Made by a program: the position numbers and the translations under genes
In this document: positions 27,503 through 35,435 of the stretch, piece by piece
How the letters are laid out: each line of letters begins with the position of its first letter
Numbering within the stretch: position 1 is the first letter of the stretch
The notes under the pieces: model-generated
What the model saw: only the letters and a program-made list of their open reading frames with translations
Told to the model about the DNA's origin: nothing
The model's database searches: none
From: UBA4582 sp038106185
Lineage (GTDB): Bacteria; Pseudomonadota; Gammaproteobacteria; Pseudomonadales; Azotimanducaceae
Reading direction: 5' to 3'
Length of the DNA stretch: 64,000 bases
NCBI GenBank assembly: GCA_038106185.1
Contig: JAYODE010000008.1
Location: 1 to 64,000, forward strand

Positions 27503-28318
27503 TTACTCGTCGCCAAGTATCATGTCGCCGCTGACCGGATCAAGCCGCAGACTCGGGGCTAGACGTAGTCGGCACTTGGCGGTGGCGGGCGCAAGACAGG
27601 CGCCGGTGAAAACGTCGAAGCGATAGCCATGCCACGGGCAGCTGACTTCTCCGGTTAAGCTGTCAGCCTCGCTAAGGGGGCCGAGAAGGTGAGGGCAGGT
27701 CGTCGAATAGACTACAGCCTCATCAGCCACCAGGCTGATTCGAAAGGTTTGAGAACGAATCTTGACCAGGCGAGGCAGGGACTGCTTAAAAGTCGCAGCG
27801 GACCCCAGATTCGCAGATGCCGGCCCGGGTGCCAAGGGCGTCAATTGTAACTGCCTGGCCTGCATCATCGCCTCGTCTTCGTCCCATAAGGTTTGATAGA
27901 GGTCGAGAAACAATTGGCCGACTTTGTTCTGGTCTTGTGGGCTGACATTCGGCACCTGGAATTCCACCAGAATTTGCGTGTTTTCGCCCGATTCAGTCAG
28001 AGTAGTCCAGATTTCTGAGATCTGAGTCTGATGTCGGTAGGACCGCGCCACGTAACGTTGTTGGGGCAGATCGATGCAGAGCTCAACATGCGCATTATGG
28101 GTGGGCGACGACCAGGTTCGCCAACCCCAGTCACCCTCGGTATCGAGGCTGACGAAATCGAAGCTGGTGGAATGTAACCAGGGTAAGTGCTCCCAGTCCC
28201 TGACATTTTCCCAGACTCTGGCGATGTTTGCCTTGATCAGTCGTTCATATCGAGCGACGCAGACCAGGTTCAGTTGGTTTGGGTTCTCGAGTAGTGCATT
28301 TGGTTGTTGTGGTCCCAT
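27503..28318 (-). CDS. SRPBCC-Rieske [2Fe-2S] protein with inverted domain order
   Basis: Two-domain protein of 271 residues. Residues about 17-155 look like an SRPBCC (START-like) hydrophobic-ligand domain (IKANIARVWENVRDWEHLPWLH, then LFLDLYQTLWDEDEAMMQARQ). Residues about 180-265 are a Rieske domain whose cluster ligands are complete: Cys208-Pro-His210 and Cys227-Pro-Trp-His230 (SCPWHGYRFDVFTG). In ring-hydroxylating oxygenases the Rieske domain precedes the SRPBCC domain; here the order is reversed. No reductase or ferredoxin gene is adjacent. Its promoter region contains an FNR-like box. Function unknown, redox role inferred. Confidence 0.8.
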   Translation of the reverse strand: MGPQQPNALLENPNQLNLVCVARYERLIKANIARVWENVRDWEHLPWLHSTSFDFVSLDTEGDWGWRTWSSPTHNAHVELCIDLPQQRYVARSYRHQTQISEIWTTLTESGENTQILVEFQVPNVSPQDQNKVGQLFLDLYQTLWDEDEAMMQARQLQLTPLAPGPASANLGSAATFKQSLPRLVKIRSQTFRISLVADEAVVYSTTCPHLLGPLSEADSLTGEVSCPWHGYRFDVFTGACLAPATAKCRLRLAPSLRLDPVSGDMILGDE

Positions 28319-28417
28319 GTCACAGAGTGTATCGAGACTGGTTCAGAATGGCCACAGCCGCAAAGGTTATTGATAAGTATCAAATTTTCTGGGTTGCAGC
28401 CCTTGAAAAGCCTTAAC

Positions 28418-28460
28418 TTGACCTCAATCAAGGGAACTTAGTGGCGGTTCGCACTCTAAT
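28418..28460 (+). promoter_or_regulatory. FNR/Anr-like box with -10 element facing rpoH
   Basis: TTGACCTCAATCAA at 28418-28431 matches TTGAT-N4-ATCAA at nine of ten positions. TCTAAT at 28455-28460 (five of six to TATAAT) lies 23 bases further, close to the 22 expected for a class II FNR promoter. The site is also about 100 bases upstream of the divergent Rieske gene. Confidence 0.5.
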
Positions 28461-28488
28461 GCAGAGTTCGCAGCGACTTCTCTTGTTG

Positions 28489-28607
28489 TTGAAAGATAGC
28501 TAGTGTTGAAAGATAGCTAGTGTTGAAAGATAGCTGTTGTTGAAAGAAAGCTGTTGTTGAAAGACAGCTTTTATTGAAAGACAGCTCTTATTGAAAGACA
28601 GCTAGGC
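28489..28607. repeat. 17-bp tandem repeat, seven copies, in the rpoH leader
   Basis: Seven consecutive units of the form TTGAAAGATAGCTAGTG. The core TTGAAAGANAGCT is kept and the last bases drift from one side of the array to the other. It lies between the FNR-like promoter and rpoH, so it would be in the mRNA leader. Confidence 0.92.
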
Positions 28608-28741
28608 CATAACAGTCCTTTGACTGACGATTTTGACGGACGATAAAGCAATATGGCCGGTCGACAAAACAAAAGGGGAGTGAGCGGCGACTATTCAGTG
28701 GTAACGATCTGCCATCGCATGACTTTGTCCAGGAGGCCTAC

Positions 28742-29602
28742 ATGAGCGTAATGCGTTATGACCAACAGTTGCCTATTCTCAGTTCCGGTAGCTTACAAGG
28801 CTATCTGGATTCAGTTCAGCGCATACCGATTTTGAGTCGAGAGGAAGAGCGCGCGTTATTCGCTGACTTTCAGGAAAAGGATGATCTTCAGGCTGCGCGT
28901 ACACTGGTTCTCTCTCATCTGCGCTACGTCGCCTACATAGCCCGTTCCTACACCGGCTATGGTCTGCCCCTGGAAGACCTGATTCAACAAGGCAATATCG
29001 GATTAATGAAATCCGTCAAGAAGTTCAGTCTCGATCATGACGTGCGTCTCGTGTCATTTGCCGTCCATTGGATCAAGGCTGAGATTCATGAGTACATTCT
29101 CAAAAATTGGAAAATCGTCAAGGTCGCAACGACGAAGGCGCAGCGCAAACTGTTCTTTAATTTGCGCAAGGCAAAGGATCGCCTGGGATGGTTCAATCAC
29201 GCCGAAGTTCAACAGGTAGCGGCAGACCTTGGGGTCAAACCCGAGGAAGTTCTGGAGATGGAAAACCGTCTCGGCAGCTTCGATGAGAGTTTTGAGCTGC
29301 CTGCCAATGGCGACGATGACATGCCGATGGGGCCTGTGACCTATCTCACCCACGGTGAAAGCATGGACCCTGCCTGGCAAGCCGAGGACGAAGAGCTGCA
29401 AAGTCTCAATACCACCGGTCTGATCCAGGCCCTGCACTCGCTGGATGCTCGCTCAAGGGATATCGTCGAAAGCCGCTGGCTGGCTGACAATAAGTCGGGG
29501 CTAAAAGAGTTGGCAGAAAAATATGGTGTTTCAATGGAGCGGATTCGGCAAATAGAAGTCCGGGCCTTTGAAAAAATGCAAGCATTCCTGGTTACTGACT
29601 GA
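28742..29602 (+). CDS. rpoH: RNA polymerase heat-shock sigma factor RpoH (sigma-32)
   Basis: Alternative sigma factor of 286 residues directing heat-shock transcription. Region 2 is seen in LVLSHLRYVAYIARSYTGYGLPLEDLIQQGNIGLMKSVKKF with VSFAVHWIKAEIHEYILKNWKIVK. The RpoH box QRKLFFNLRK follows directly and separates it from RpoD/RpoS. Region 4 ends with LKELAEKYGVSMERIRQIEVRAFEKMQ. AGGAGG lies nine bases upstream of the ATG. The long leader carries an FNR-like promoter and a 17-bp repeat array. Hsp20 at 35436 is a family member commonly under its control. Confidence 0.96.
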   Translation: MSVMRYDQQLPILSSGSLQGYLDSVQRIPILSREEERALFADFQEKDDLQAARTLVLSHLRYVAYIARSYTGYGLPLEDLIQQGNIGLMKSVKKFSLDHDVRLVSFAVHWIKAEIHEYILKNWKIVKVATTKAQRKLFFNLRKAKDRLGWFNHAEVQQVAADLGVKPEEVLEMENRLGSFDESFELPANGDDDMPMGPVTYLTHGESMDPAWQAEDEELQSLNTTGLIQALHSLDARSRDIVESRWLADNKSGLKELAEKYGVSMERIRQIEVRAFEKMQAFLVTD

Positions 29603-29632
29603 CCCTGGGGTCATTCTCGACTCGGCGAAAAG

Positions 29633-29655
29633 GGTGTAAATGTAAAGTTTACACC
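29633..29655. promoter_or_regulatory. Palindrome of TGTAAA/TTTACA halves downstream of rpoH
   Basis: An 8-bp perfect inverted repeat (GGTGTAAA and TTTACACC) around a 7-base centre that contains another TGTAAA. It recalls TyrR/PhhR-type operators (TGTAAA-N6-TTTACA) but with other spacing. It is not followed by T residues, so it is not itself a terminator. Function unknown. Confidence 0.35.
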
Positions 29656-29688
29656 TGAAAAGCTGGTACAGAGTAAATCGTATAAAAA

Positions 29689-29710
29689 GGCAGCCACTGG
29701 CTGCCTTTTT
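29689..29710 (+). terminator. Rho-independent terminator of rpoH
   Basis: GGCAGCC-ACT-GGCTGCC stem with a preceding A run and five following T. Confidence 0.88.
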
Positions 29711-29885
29711 ATTGTCTGTGTTTTGGCTAACCTGCCAAAAACGGGTCCAGAGATCTAGCTACGGCTGGAAATCTGCTGTTCGCAGCGTCAATGTTGCGAC
29801 GATGGTGTCATCCTTCAAAGTAATGCTTGATTTGCGTAGCGGGATTTTTGATATTGTCTGTTTTACCACCGAGTTTGAGGCCGTG

Positions 29886-29980
29886 AGCCTTAGATGTAAG
29901 CCTTAGATGTAAGCCTTAGATGTAAGCCTTAGATGTAAGCCCTGGATGTGAGCGTGAGATAAAAGCCCTAGATAAAAGCG
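29886..29980. repeat. 13-bp tandem repeat flanking an assembly gap
   Basis: Seven units of AGCCTTAGATGTA drifting to AGCCCTGGATGTG, AGCGTGAGATAAA and AGCCCTAGATAAA. The same last series reappears right after the gap at 30081-30135, so the true array continues through the Ns. No gene is seen between the rpoH terminator and 30204. Confidence 0.9.
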
Positions 29981-30080
29981 NNNNNNNNNNNNNNNNNNNN
30001 NNNNNNNNNNNNNNNNNNNNNNNNNNNNNNNNNNNNNNNNNNNNNNNNNNNNNNNNNNNNNNNNNNNNNNNNNNNNNNNN
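29981..30080. other. Assembly gap (100 N) inside a tandem repeat
   Basis: Both edges are in the 13-bp repeat; the unit order on the two sides is the same, so the gap may hide extra copies or be a collapsed duplicate. Confidence 0.95.
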
Positions 30081-30203
30081 GCCTTAGATGTAAGCCCTGG
30101 ATGTGAGCGTGAGATAAAAGCCCTAGATAAAAGCGTCAAGGGTTACCTCTTTGTCTGGGTCGGTAACGAAGTTTGACAACCGTTGATAATTGAGGGACCA
30201 AGA

Positions 30204-31601
30204 GTGTCAAGTATACCCGCCGAGAAGACCACCAAGAAGCCGGTGCTAAGTCGATCCACCGCCTGGATCTATGGTTCGGTCAGTTTGCCGCTCGCCATTA
30301 TTGGTTACCCTCTGAGTGTCTGGATTCCTCGTCTCTATTCTACGGAGGTGGGTCTTTCACTGAGCCTCATTGGTCTCGTGATTTTCTTTGCTGCCATATT
30401 TGATGCGGTTACCGATCCGCTGATGGGTTTTATGAGCGATCGATTCCAGACTCGATGGGGTAGACGTCGACCCTGGTTGTTAGTGGGAGTACCTCTGTAT
30501 GCGATCGCGGTCTGGATGTTATTGAATCCTTCTCCGGGCGCGACGGTTTACTATCTGGGTTTTTTCTATCTGCTATTACGGGCTTCTACGACAATTTTTG
30601 GCTTGCCCTACGCGGCTTGGGGAATGGAACTGTCGGCAGACTATCACACACGCACCATGATCCAGTCTGCCCGGGAAAAGTATGTCATGGTTGGCCTGAT
30701 GACAGCCTCAGCGATTGTCTTGTTGTCAGAGGAATTATGGCATGACAACAGTGCCAGTTTTGTTCTCAGCAACTTCTCCTGGGTGATCGTCACACTGCTG
30801 CCGGTAACTGCTATGTTGGTTATCTGGCGAGTGCCAGAGGTTCAGGACTTTAACGCGCCGAAGGTACCCTTGTTGAGCTCGCTGAAGAACATGTACAAAA
30901 ACAAGCTGTTTTTCCGCTTGCTGGTCATAGAGCTTCTGATTGCCAGCGGTGAAAATTTTCGCAATACACTGTCCCTGTTTTTCATTCAGGATTATATCGG
31001 TGCCGCGAGTGTCGGCCGCTTGTACGTCATCTATTTTGGCGTTGGCCTGGCAGCAATCCCGATTTGGGACCGTATCGCCACTCGTATGGGTAAGCATCAA
31101 GCATTGGCTGGCGCCATGGTGTTGGTGAGCCTGATATCAGTGGCCTGTTTCATGCTCGACTATGGTGATATCACGCCCTTCTATGTCTTGTTCGCCGCTA
31201 AGGGGTTTTGTTTCGGTGCTTTTGCCTATATACCAAGGGCCATGCTCGCGGATGTGGTTGATCTGGATACCATCAAGTCTGGTAGTTCACGGCCGGCGAG
31301 CTATTTTGCGATATTGGGTTTCATGACCAAGTGTGCTGCCTCTGTTGGCGGTTTGTCGCTGCCGATTCTGGGCTTTGTGGGATATTCCGCTGTAGCCCGA
31401 GTTGAGAATGGACCCAGCGAATTAATGTGGCTGGGTATTCTGTATGCCATAGTACCCACTCTGCTCTTTATCGTGGCCCTGTATTTGAGTGTGACCTGGC
31501 CTCTGAATGCCAAACTGCACGCGCGGGTTGAAAGATTGGTACATAGAAAACAGTCGCGCCTGGCAGCCGTTGCCAGTGCTAAACGCCAGCTATCGTCTTA
31601 A
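30204..31601 (+). CDS. GPH-family sodium:solute symporter (MFS, MelB-like)
   Basis: Twelve-helix symporter of the glycoside-pentoside-hexuronide family (465 residues from GTG 30204, which has GAGGGA six bases upstream; a TTG at 30183 is less likely). The conserved DAVTDPLMGFMSDRFQTRWGRRRPWLL loop between helices 2 and 3 and GLPYAAWGMELSADYHTRT are typical. In marine gammaproteobacteria such carriers may move sugars, sterol-like or aromatic acids. The stop-codon region is duplicated as a 16-bp tandem repeat (31588-31619). It is followed after 30 bases by a DUF169 gene, presumably in one operon. Confidence 0.88.
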   Translation: MSSIPAEKTTKKPVLSRSTAWIYGSVSLPLAIIGYPLSVWIPRLYSTEVGLSLSLIGLVIFFAAIFDAVTDPLMGFMSDRFQTRWGRRRPWLLVGVPLYAIAVWMLLNPSPGATVYYLGFFYLLLRASTTIFGLPYAAWGMELSADYHTRTMIQSAREKYVMVGLMTASAIVLLSEELWHDNSASFVLSNFSWVIVTLLPVTAMLVIWRVPEVQDFNAPKVPLLSSLKNMYKNKLFFRLLVIELLIASGENFRNTLSLFFIQDYIGAASVGRLYVIYFGVGLAAIPIWDRIATRMGKHQALAGAMVLVSLISVACFMLDYGDITPFYVLFAAKGFCFGAFAYIPRAMLADVVDLDTIKSGSSRPASYFAILGFMTKCAASVGGLSLPILGFVGYSAVARVENGPSELMWLGILYAIVPTLLFIVALYLSVTWPLNAKLHARVERLVHRKQSRLAAVASAKRQLSS

Positions 31602-31619
31602 AGAGCTATCGTCGTAAAA
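31588..31619 (+). repeat. 16-bp duplication spanning a stop codon
   Basis: AGCTATCGTCTTAAAG followed by AGCTATCGTCGTAAAA. The first copy contains the TAA stop of the symporter gene. Confidence 0.75.
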
Positions 31620-31631
31620 AAGGAGAGAACC

Positions 31632-32417
31632 ATGACAGAGACGCTTATCGCCTCAGATCTCACTCAGCTTGACCTGCCGGCATTGGTCAATGATCTTAAC
31701 CGTCTGCTCAGACTTAGAACGACGCCGATTGGAATGAAGATGTTCAAGACTCGCGCCGAGATGGAGGCTGTGCCAAAAATTCGACGACCGAAGGATATTC
31801 ACACAACGGATCAGATTGTGGGTCAGGCCAGTCGTAATGGCTGGACAGTGGGGATTACCATGGAGGACCTGGTAGGTGCTCAGTGCGGCACCGTCATTGG
31901 TCTGCATCCAAGGGATGAGCAATGGTTGTCTGGTAACAGAATGCACGGCGTTTGGTACGGCACCGCGGAAGATGCCGCCAAACATCAGGCAGAAATGAGC
32001 GTCCTGGCCTATGGTCAGTATGAAGCCATGGCGGTCAGCCCACTGGCAGCAGAACGACTCAATCCTCCCGATATTTGTTTGATCTACGCCACACCCGCGC
32101 AGATGATTTTATTCATTAATGGTTTGCAATGGACCGGCTATAAAAAGCTTAACTGGGGTTGCGTGGGTGAATCGTCCTGTGCGGATTCCTGGGGTCGCGC
32201 CCTGCAGACAGGCGAGCCCAGTCTTTCTATTCCCTGTTTCGCGGAGCGCAGGTACGGTGGCGTAATGGAGGATGAATTACTGATGGCGATTCCGCCTTCT
32301 TACCTGCCAAAGATCATTGCGGGCTTAGAGGCCTTGTCTAAAAACGGTCTGCGTTACCCCATTCCTCAGTATGGTGTTAACAATGACGTGCGAGCCGGTA
32401 TGGGTGCCAGTTATTGA
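31632..32417 (+). CDS. DUF169 domain-containing protein
   Basis: Cytoplasmic protein of unknown function, DUF169 family (261 residues). The family features are the N-terminal LRTTPIGMKMF, several conserved cysteines (GAQCG, GCVGESSCADSW, IPCFAERR) and a C-terminal MAIPPSYLPKIIAGLEALSKNG. The cysteine set suggests a metal or cofactor site (inference). AAAGGAGAG precedes the ATG. Linkage to the GPH symporter suggests action on the imported compound. Confidence 0.83.
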   Translation: MTETLIASDLTQLDLPALVNDLNRLLRLRTTPIGMKMFKTRAEMEAVPKIRRPKDIHTTDQIVGQASRNGWTVGITMEDLVGAQCGTVIGLHPRDEQWLSGNRMHGVWYGTAEDAAKHQAEMSVLAYGQYEAMAVSPLAAERLNPPDICLIYATPAQMILFINGLQWTGYKKLNWGCVGESSCADSWGRALQTGEPSLSIPCFAERRYGGVMEDELLMAIPPSYLPKIIAGLEALSKNGLRYPIPQYGVNNDVRAGMGASY

Positions 32418-32554
32418 AGGCTGTCGCCTTTCTGCTCCTGTACCTGAAACATCGCCGGGAAAAAGCTTGAAGAAAGTCGTTCATGCAAGGCTGGCCGTGG
32501 AAAAGGGTGATTTTCCACGGGTTAGTGAGCAGTTGTGCGGTTTGACCGATGGAA

Positions 32555-33337
32555 TCAAAAAGCGGCGTAGCCACCGTCGATCAAGAAAGTGTCCGCTGAG
32601 TGGTAGCTGCTCGCAGCGCTCATGAGATAAACGGCAATACCCGCAAAGTCCGCTGCCTGGCCCCAGCGACGTGAGGGGATGCGCTGCATGACATTGCTGA
32701 CAAATTTCGGGTTGCTCATCGCGCCTTCGGTCATGTCGGTTTCTATCCATCCTGGCAGGATCGAATTGGCAGTAACGCCGTAACGTGCATACTCCACCGC
32801 TAATGCCTTCATCATGGACACCAGTCCGCCCTTCGTGGCGGCATAGTGTTCGCCTCTGGCCTGGCCCGAAATAGCGGCAAGGCTCGCCGTGCCTATCAGA
32901 CGACCAAAGGCGTCGCCTTGCGCTGCACGCTCTCGCATGTGGCGAGCAGCGGCACGAAAAGTATGAAACACACCATGTAGATTGACATCGATAATTCGAT
33001 GCCATTCCGCGTCAGTCATCTCATCAAAAGCAGTACCTCGGCCGCCGATACCCGCATTGGCGAAACACCCGTCAACCCGGCCGTGGGTAGCGAGTGTTTG
33101 GGCAAAACTGGCGGCCACGGCTGCGGCGTCCGCGACGTCGCATTGAATCGCTGAAACTTGCGTGCCAAATGACTTGAGCCTGTCCAGGGCTGCCGCATTT
33201 TTGGCGGGATTGGTTCCCCAGATACAAACGTCGCAGCCCTGTGAAGCGAGCCCTTCAGCCATGCCAAGGCCAATCCCGCCGTTGCCGCCGGTAATCAGTG
33301 CGACTCGACCCTTCAGATTAAAAAGTTGCTGCGTCAT
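32555..33337 (-). CDS. SDR family oxidoreductase
   Basis: Classical SDR (260 residues): TGGNGGIGLGMA cofactor loop, NAGIGG, catalytic Ser in IGTASLAAIS, HYAATKGG (Tyr/Lys) and a terminal HSADTFLIDGGYAAF. The GIG loop followed by an alternative 2'-phosphate or diol-binding pattern (IWGTNPAK) does not decide between NAD and NADP. Convergent with the DUF169 gene. Substrate unknown. Confidence 0.88.
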   Translation of the reverse strand: MTQQLFNLKGRVALITGGNGGIGLGMAEGLASQGCDVCIWGTNPAKNAAALDRLKSFGTQVSAIQCDVADAAAVAASFAQTLATHGRVDGCFANAGIGGRGTAFDEMTDAEWHRIIDVNLHGVFHTFRAAARHMRERAAQGDAFGRLIGTASLAAISGQARGEHYAATKGGLVSMMKALAVEYARYGVTANSILPGWIETDMTEGAMSNPKFVSNVMQRIPSRRWGQAADFAGIAVYLMSAASSYHSADTFLIDGGYAAF

Positions 33338-33518
33338 ATCTTATTTCTCTGCTGTTGTGTTGGTTTGACTATAAACTAAAAGTTTGGGCGGAGTCTCAGG
33401 TCGCTGACGATTATCCAGGTCACAAAGAGACTCTCGTCAACGGAACTTGACCGAACTTGACCTAAATAAGGCGACCCTTGCACCTAACTGGTTCTGGTTA
33501 GCCAACTCAGGAGACGCG

Positions 33519-34415
33519 TTATCGAGTTGCAAACGTAAACTTGAAACCTGATCCATCAGCAGAGACTTTGCCGGCAAAGTCAGGTCCAAAGTGTGCCGGC
33601 AGCATCAGGGTGTTGTGTTCAGCGCAGTGCGCAAGAACTTGCTTGCGAGTGGAGCGGGCCAGCTCAGGTATTTGGCAGTAAGCGCTATTCCAATCAGGCT
33701 GGTAAACTTGCAACGGATGGTGGCAGACATCGCCCGTGAATATAGCCCCGGCACCCGCTGATTGCAGGTCAATTAAAATGCTCCCCGGCGTATGGCCTGG
33801 AGCGGGGATAATGCGTAGCATGTCCGCAATGACCTCATGTTCCCCTTCAATTAACTGGGCAAGATGCATGATCGGCAAAACACTGTCATCAAAAGTCTGC
33901 TGGTTAACACGATTGAACCCCGCGGTCGCCGAGGTCGAGCGCTCCGCTTGCCAGAAATCAAATTCTTGTTTTGAAAACAGGTAGCGGGCGTTTGGAAACG
34001 TTGGTAGCCACTGACCATCCTGTAACCGCGTGTTCCAGCCGACATGATCCACATGCAGATGAGTACACATGACAAAATCTATGTCCTCTGGTTCGATCCC
34101 AGTGGCCTTGAGTTTCAGCAGCCAGGGTGTTTGCAGGTGGTGCCAGTCACGAATTGGCAGGCGTTCCTTGTGATTACCAATACAGGTGTCGATCAGGATG
34201 TTATGGTCGGGCGTCTCAATAAGCCAGGAGTGCATGCTGGCAACCAACTTGCCCGACACAGGATCTATGTGGTTTGGATACAACCAGTCTCGATGACGCG
34301 CGACGACATGTGAGTCATAGTCGGGCAGAAATTGCTCGGCGACGAACATGGGTCCAACGAGCTCTTCGATGCGAGTGATGCGTGTCTTGCCAACTATCCA
34401 GTGCTGATTTACCAT
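33519..34415 (-). CDS. MBL-fold hydrolase (lactonase-like)
   Basis: Metallo-beta-lactamase-fold enzyme (298 residues from ATG 34415; the frame is open to a TTG at 34466). The motif CTHLHVDHVGWNTR, then PAPGHTPGSILIDLQS, FTGDVCHHPLQVYQPDWNS and LPAHFG resemble the group containing quorum-quenching lactonases and related hydrolases. This group is broad, so lactone hydrolysis is only one possibility. It lies alone, divergent from the DUF4136 lipoprotein gene. Confidence 0.85.
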   Translation of the reverse strand: MVNQHWIVGKTRITRIEELVGPMFVAEQFLPDYDSHVVARHRDWLYPNHIDPVSGKLVASMHSWLIETPDHNILIDTCIGNHKERLPIRDWHHLQTPWLLKLKATGIEPEDIDFVMCTHLHVDHVGWNTRLQDGQWLPTFPNARYLFSKQEFDFWQAERSTSATAGFNRVNQQTFDDSVLPIMHLAQLIEGEHEVIADMLRIIPAPGHTPGSILIDLQSAGAGAIFTGDVCHHPLQVYQPDWNSAYCQIPELARSTRKQVLAHCAEHNTLMLPAHFGPDFAGKVSADGSGFKFTFATR

Positions 34416-34548
34416 AGACTTCACTTCTTGGAACGCTTGAATGACTCGTTCCCCGGGATCCGTCAAACAGGGGCGAGAGGAATGGGCTGAAAGATCGCTA
34501 AGCCTAATGTCAGCGTTTACAGCCGCAAATCCAGATTAAAACGTCGAG

Positions 34549-34562
34549 TTGATGCAGGTCAA
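34549..34562 (+). promoter_or_regulatory. FNR/Anr-like box upstream of the DUF4136 gene
   Basis: TTGATGCAGGTCAA, nine of ten to TTGAT-N4-ATCAA, about 75 bases before the ATG at 34636. The expected -10 position shows only a weak TAACGC. Confidence 0.5.
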
Positions 34563-34635
34563 GACGCTCGATGCCTTAGCACGTAACGCTTGAAATTAGT
34601 CTTAATTCAACGGTATCAACAAAAGGATAAACTCT

Positions 34636-35238
34636 ATGGCATCTATGATTAAGTTACCGTTCAATTTAAAGCCGAGTCAGGTGTTAGCAGCAGGCTCAAC
34701 GGCGATGGGGCGTATGGCCCTGCTTGTCGGACTCTTGCTGCTTAATGCCTGCGCGACAACGCCCCATAGTGAGTATGTCGAGGACGTGGATTTCTCGCAA
34801 TATCGAAGTTTTGCCTGGGTTGCGAAAGCGGCACAGGAAGTAGAGGATCCGATTCTGGATAGTGAAATTATGGAGGAGCGCGTGCGGCGGGCGGCTGTGA
34901 GTGCCTTGATCGCGCGAGGTTATGTCGAAGACCCGGCAAACCCGGATATGCTGGTCACCTATCACACCACCAGTAAGGACAGGATACGCGCAATAGGCTA
35001 TGACATAGGGCTTGGCTACCATAGCTATGATAATTTTTGGCGGCATTCGATACATTTTGCGACACCCGATGTTGAATCCTACGAAGAAGCCGTGTTGATT
35101 ATTGATCTGGTCGACAGAGCCCAGGATCGTTTGATTTGGCGTGGCTGGCGCACCTCAGTGCTGACCCAGAGGAATTTTTCTGACCAGCAAGTGGGACGTA
35201 TGGTCGATCAGATTATTGTGGGCTTTCCACCACAATAG
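34636..35238 (+). CDS. DUF4136 lipoprotein
   Basis: Predicted lipoprotein of the DUF4136 family (200 residues). The signal peptide ends in a lipobox LLNAC with the lipidated cysteine at about residue 39. The N-terminus is long, so Met27 (MALLVGLLLLNAC) may be the true start. The mature part carries YRSFAWV and IERVRRAAVSALIARGY-like segments typical of the family, and VLIIDLVDRAQDRLIWRGW near the end. Outer-membrane location is expected. Expression may be oxygen-regulated through the box at 34549. Function unknown. Confidence 0.83.
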   Translation: MASMIKLPFNLKPSQVLAAGSTAMGRMALLVGLLLLNACATTPHSEYVEDVDFSQYRSFAWVAKAAQEVEDPILDSEIMEERVRRAAVSALIARGYVEDPANPDMLVTYHTTSKDRIRAIGYDIGLGYHSYDNFWRHSIHFATPDVESYEEAVLIIDLVDRAQDRLIWRGWRTSVLTQRNFSDQQVGRMVDQIIVGFPPQ

Positions 35239-35278
35239 GCGCGTAGCTCAAGACAGGTTGTCTTTCTTTTTTTTGATT

Positions 35279-35305
35279 TGAACCCCGCTGATGCGGGGTT
35301 TTTTT
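35279..35305 (+). terminator. Rho-independent terminator
   Basis: CCCCGC-TGAT-GCGGGG stem extended by A-T pairs and followed by seven T, downstream of the lipoprotein gene. Confidence 0.9.
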
Positions 35306-35347
35306 GATGTGCACGCGGGATAGATTTCGCGAAAAAGCCCATGGCCC

Positions 35348-35388
35348 TTGATATGCATCAGGATCGCTGGGTGGATTGGCTTGATAAT
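35348..35388 (+). promoter_or_regulatory. FNR/Anr-like class II promoter of hsp20
   Basis: TTGATATGCATCAG (35348-35361) is nine of ten to the FNR/Anr consensus; GATAAT at 35383-35388 lies 21 bases further, placing the box centre near -41 relative to a start around 35395. The Hsp20 ATG is at 35436. Confidence 0.55.
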
Positions 35389-35435
35389 GGGTGCCCCAGT
35401 AGGCGTCACCAGACTGATATCAAGGAGGATATCTT

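Noticed and set aside
28489..28607. CRISPR-like array in front of rpoH
   Set aside because: Units are directly joined without unique spacers, and no cas gene is present; it is a plain tandem repeat, as are the other arrays in the window.
29712..29906. Plus-strand frame of 64 codons after the rpoH terminator
   Set aside because: No ribosome site, composition unlike protein and it ends in the tandem repeat.
29903..30139. Minus-strand frame through the 13-bp repeat and the gap
   Set aside because: It crosses 100 Ns of arbitrary length and encodes only the repeat; no evidence of a gene.
35340..35400. Sigma-32 promoter (CTTGAT ... CCCCAGTA) before hsp20
   Set aside because: The CTTGAT and CCCC elements are only about eight bases apart, far from the usual 13-15; the FNR-type arrangement fits better.
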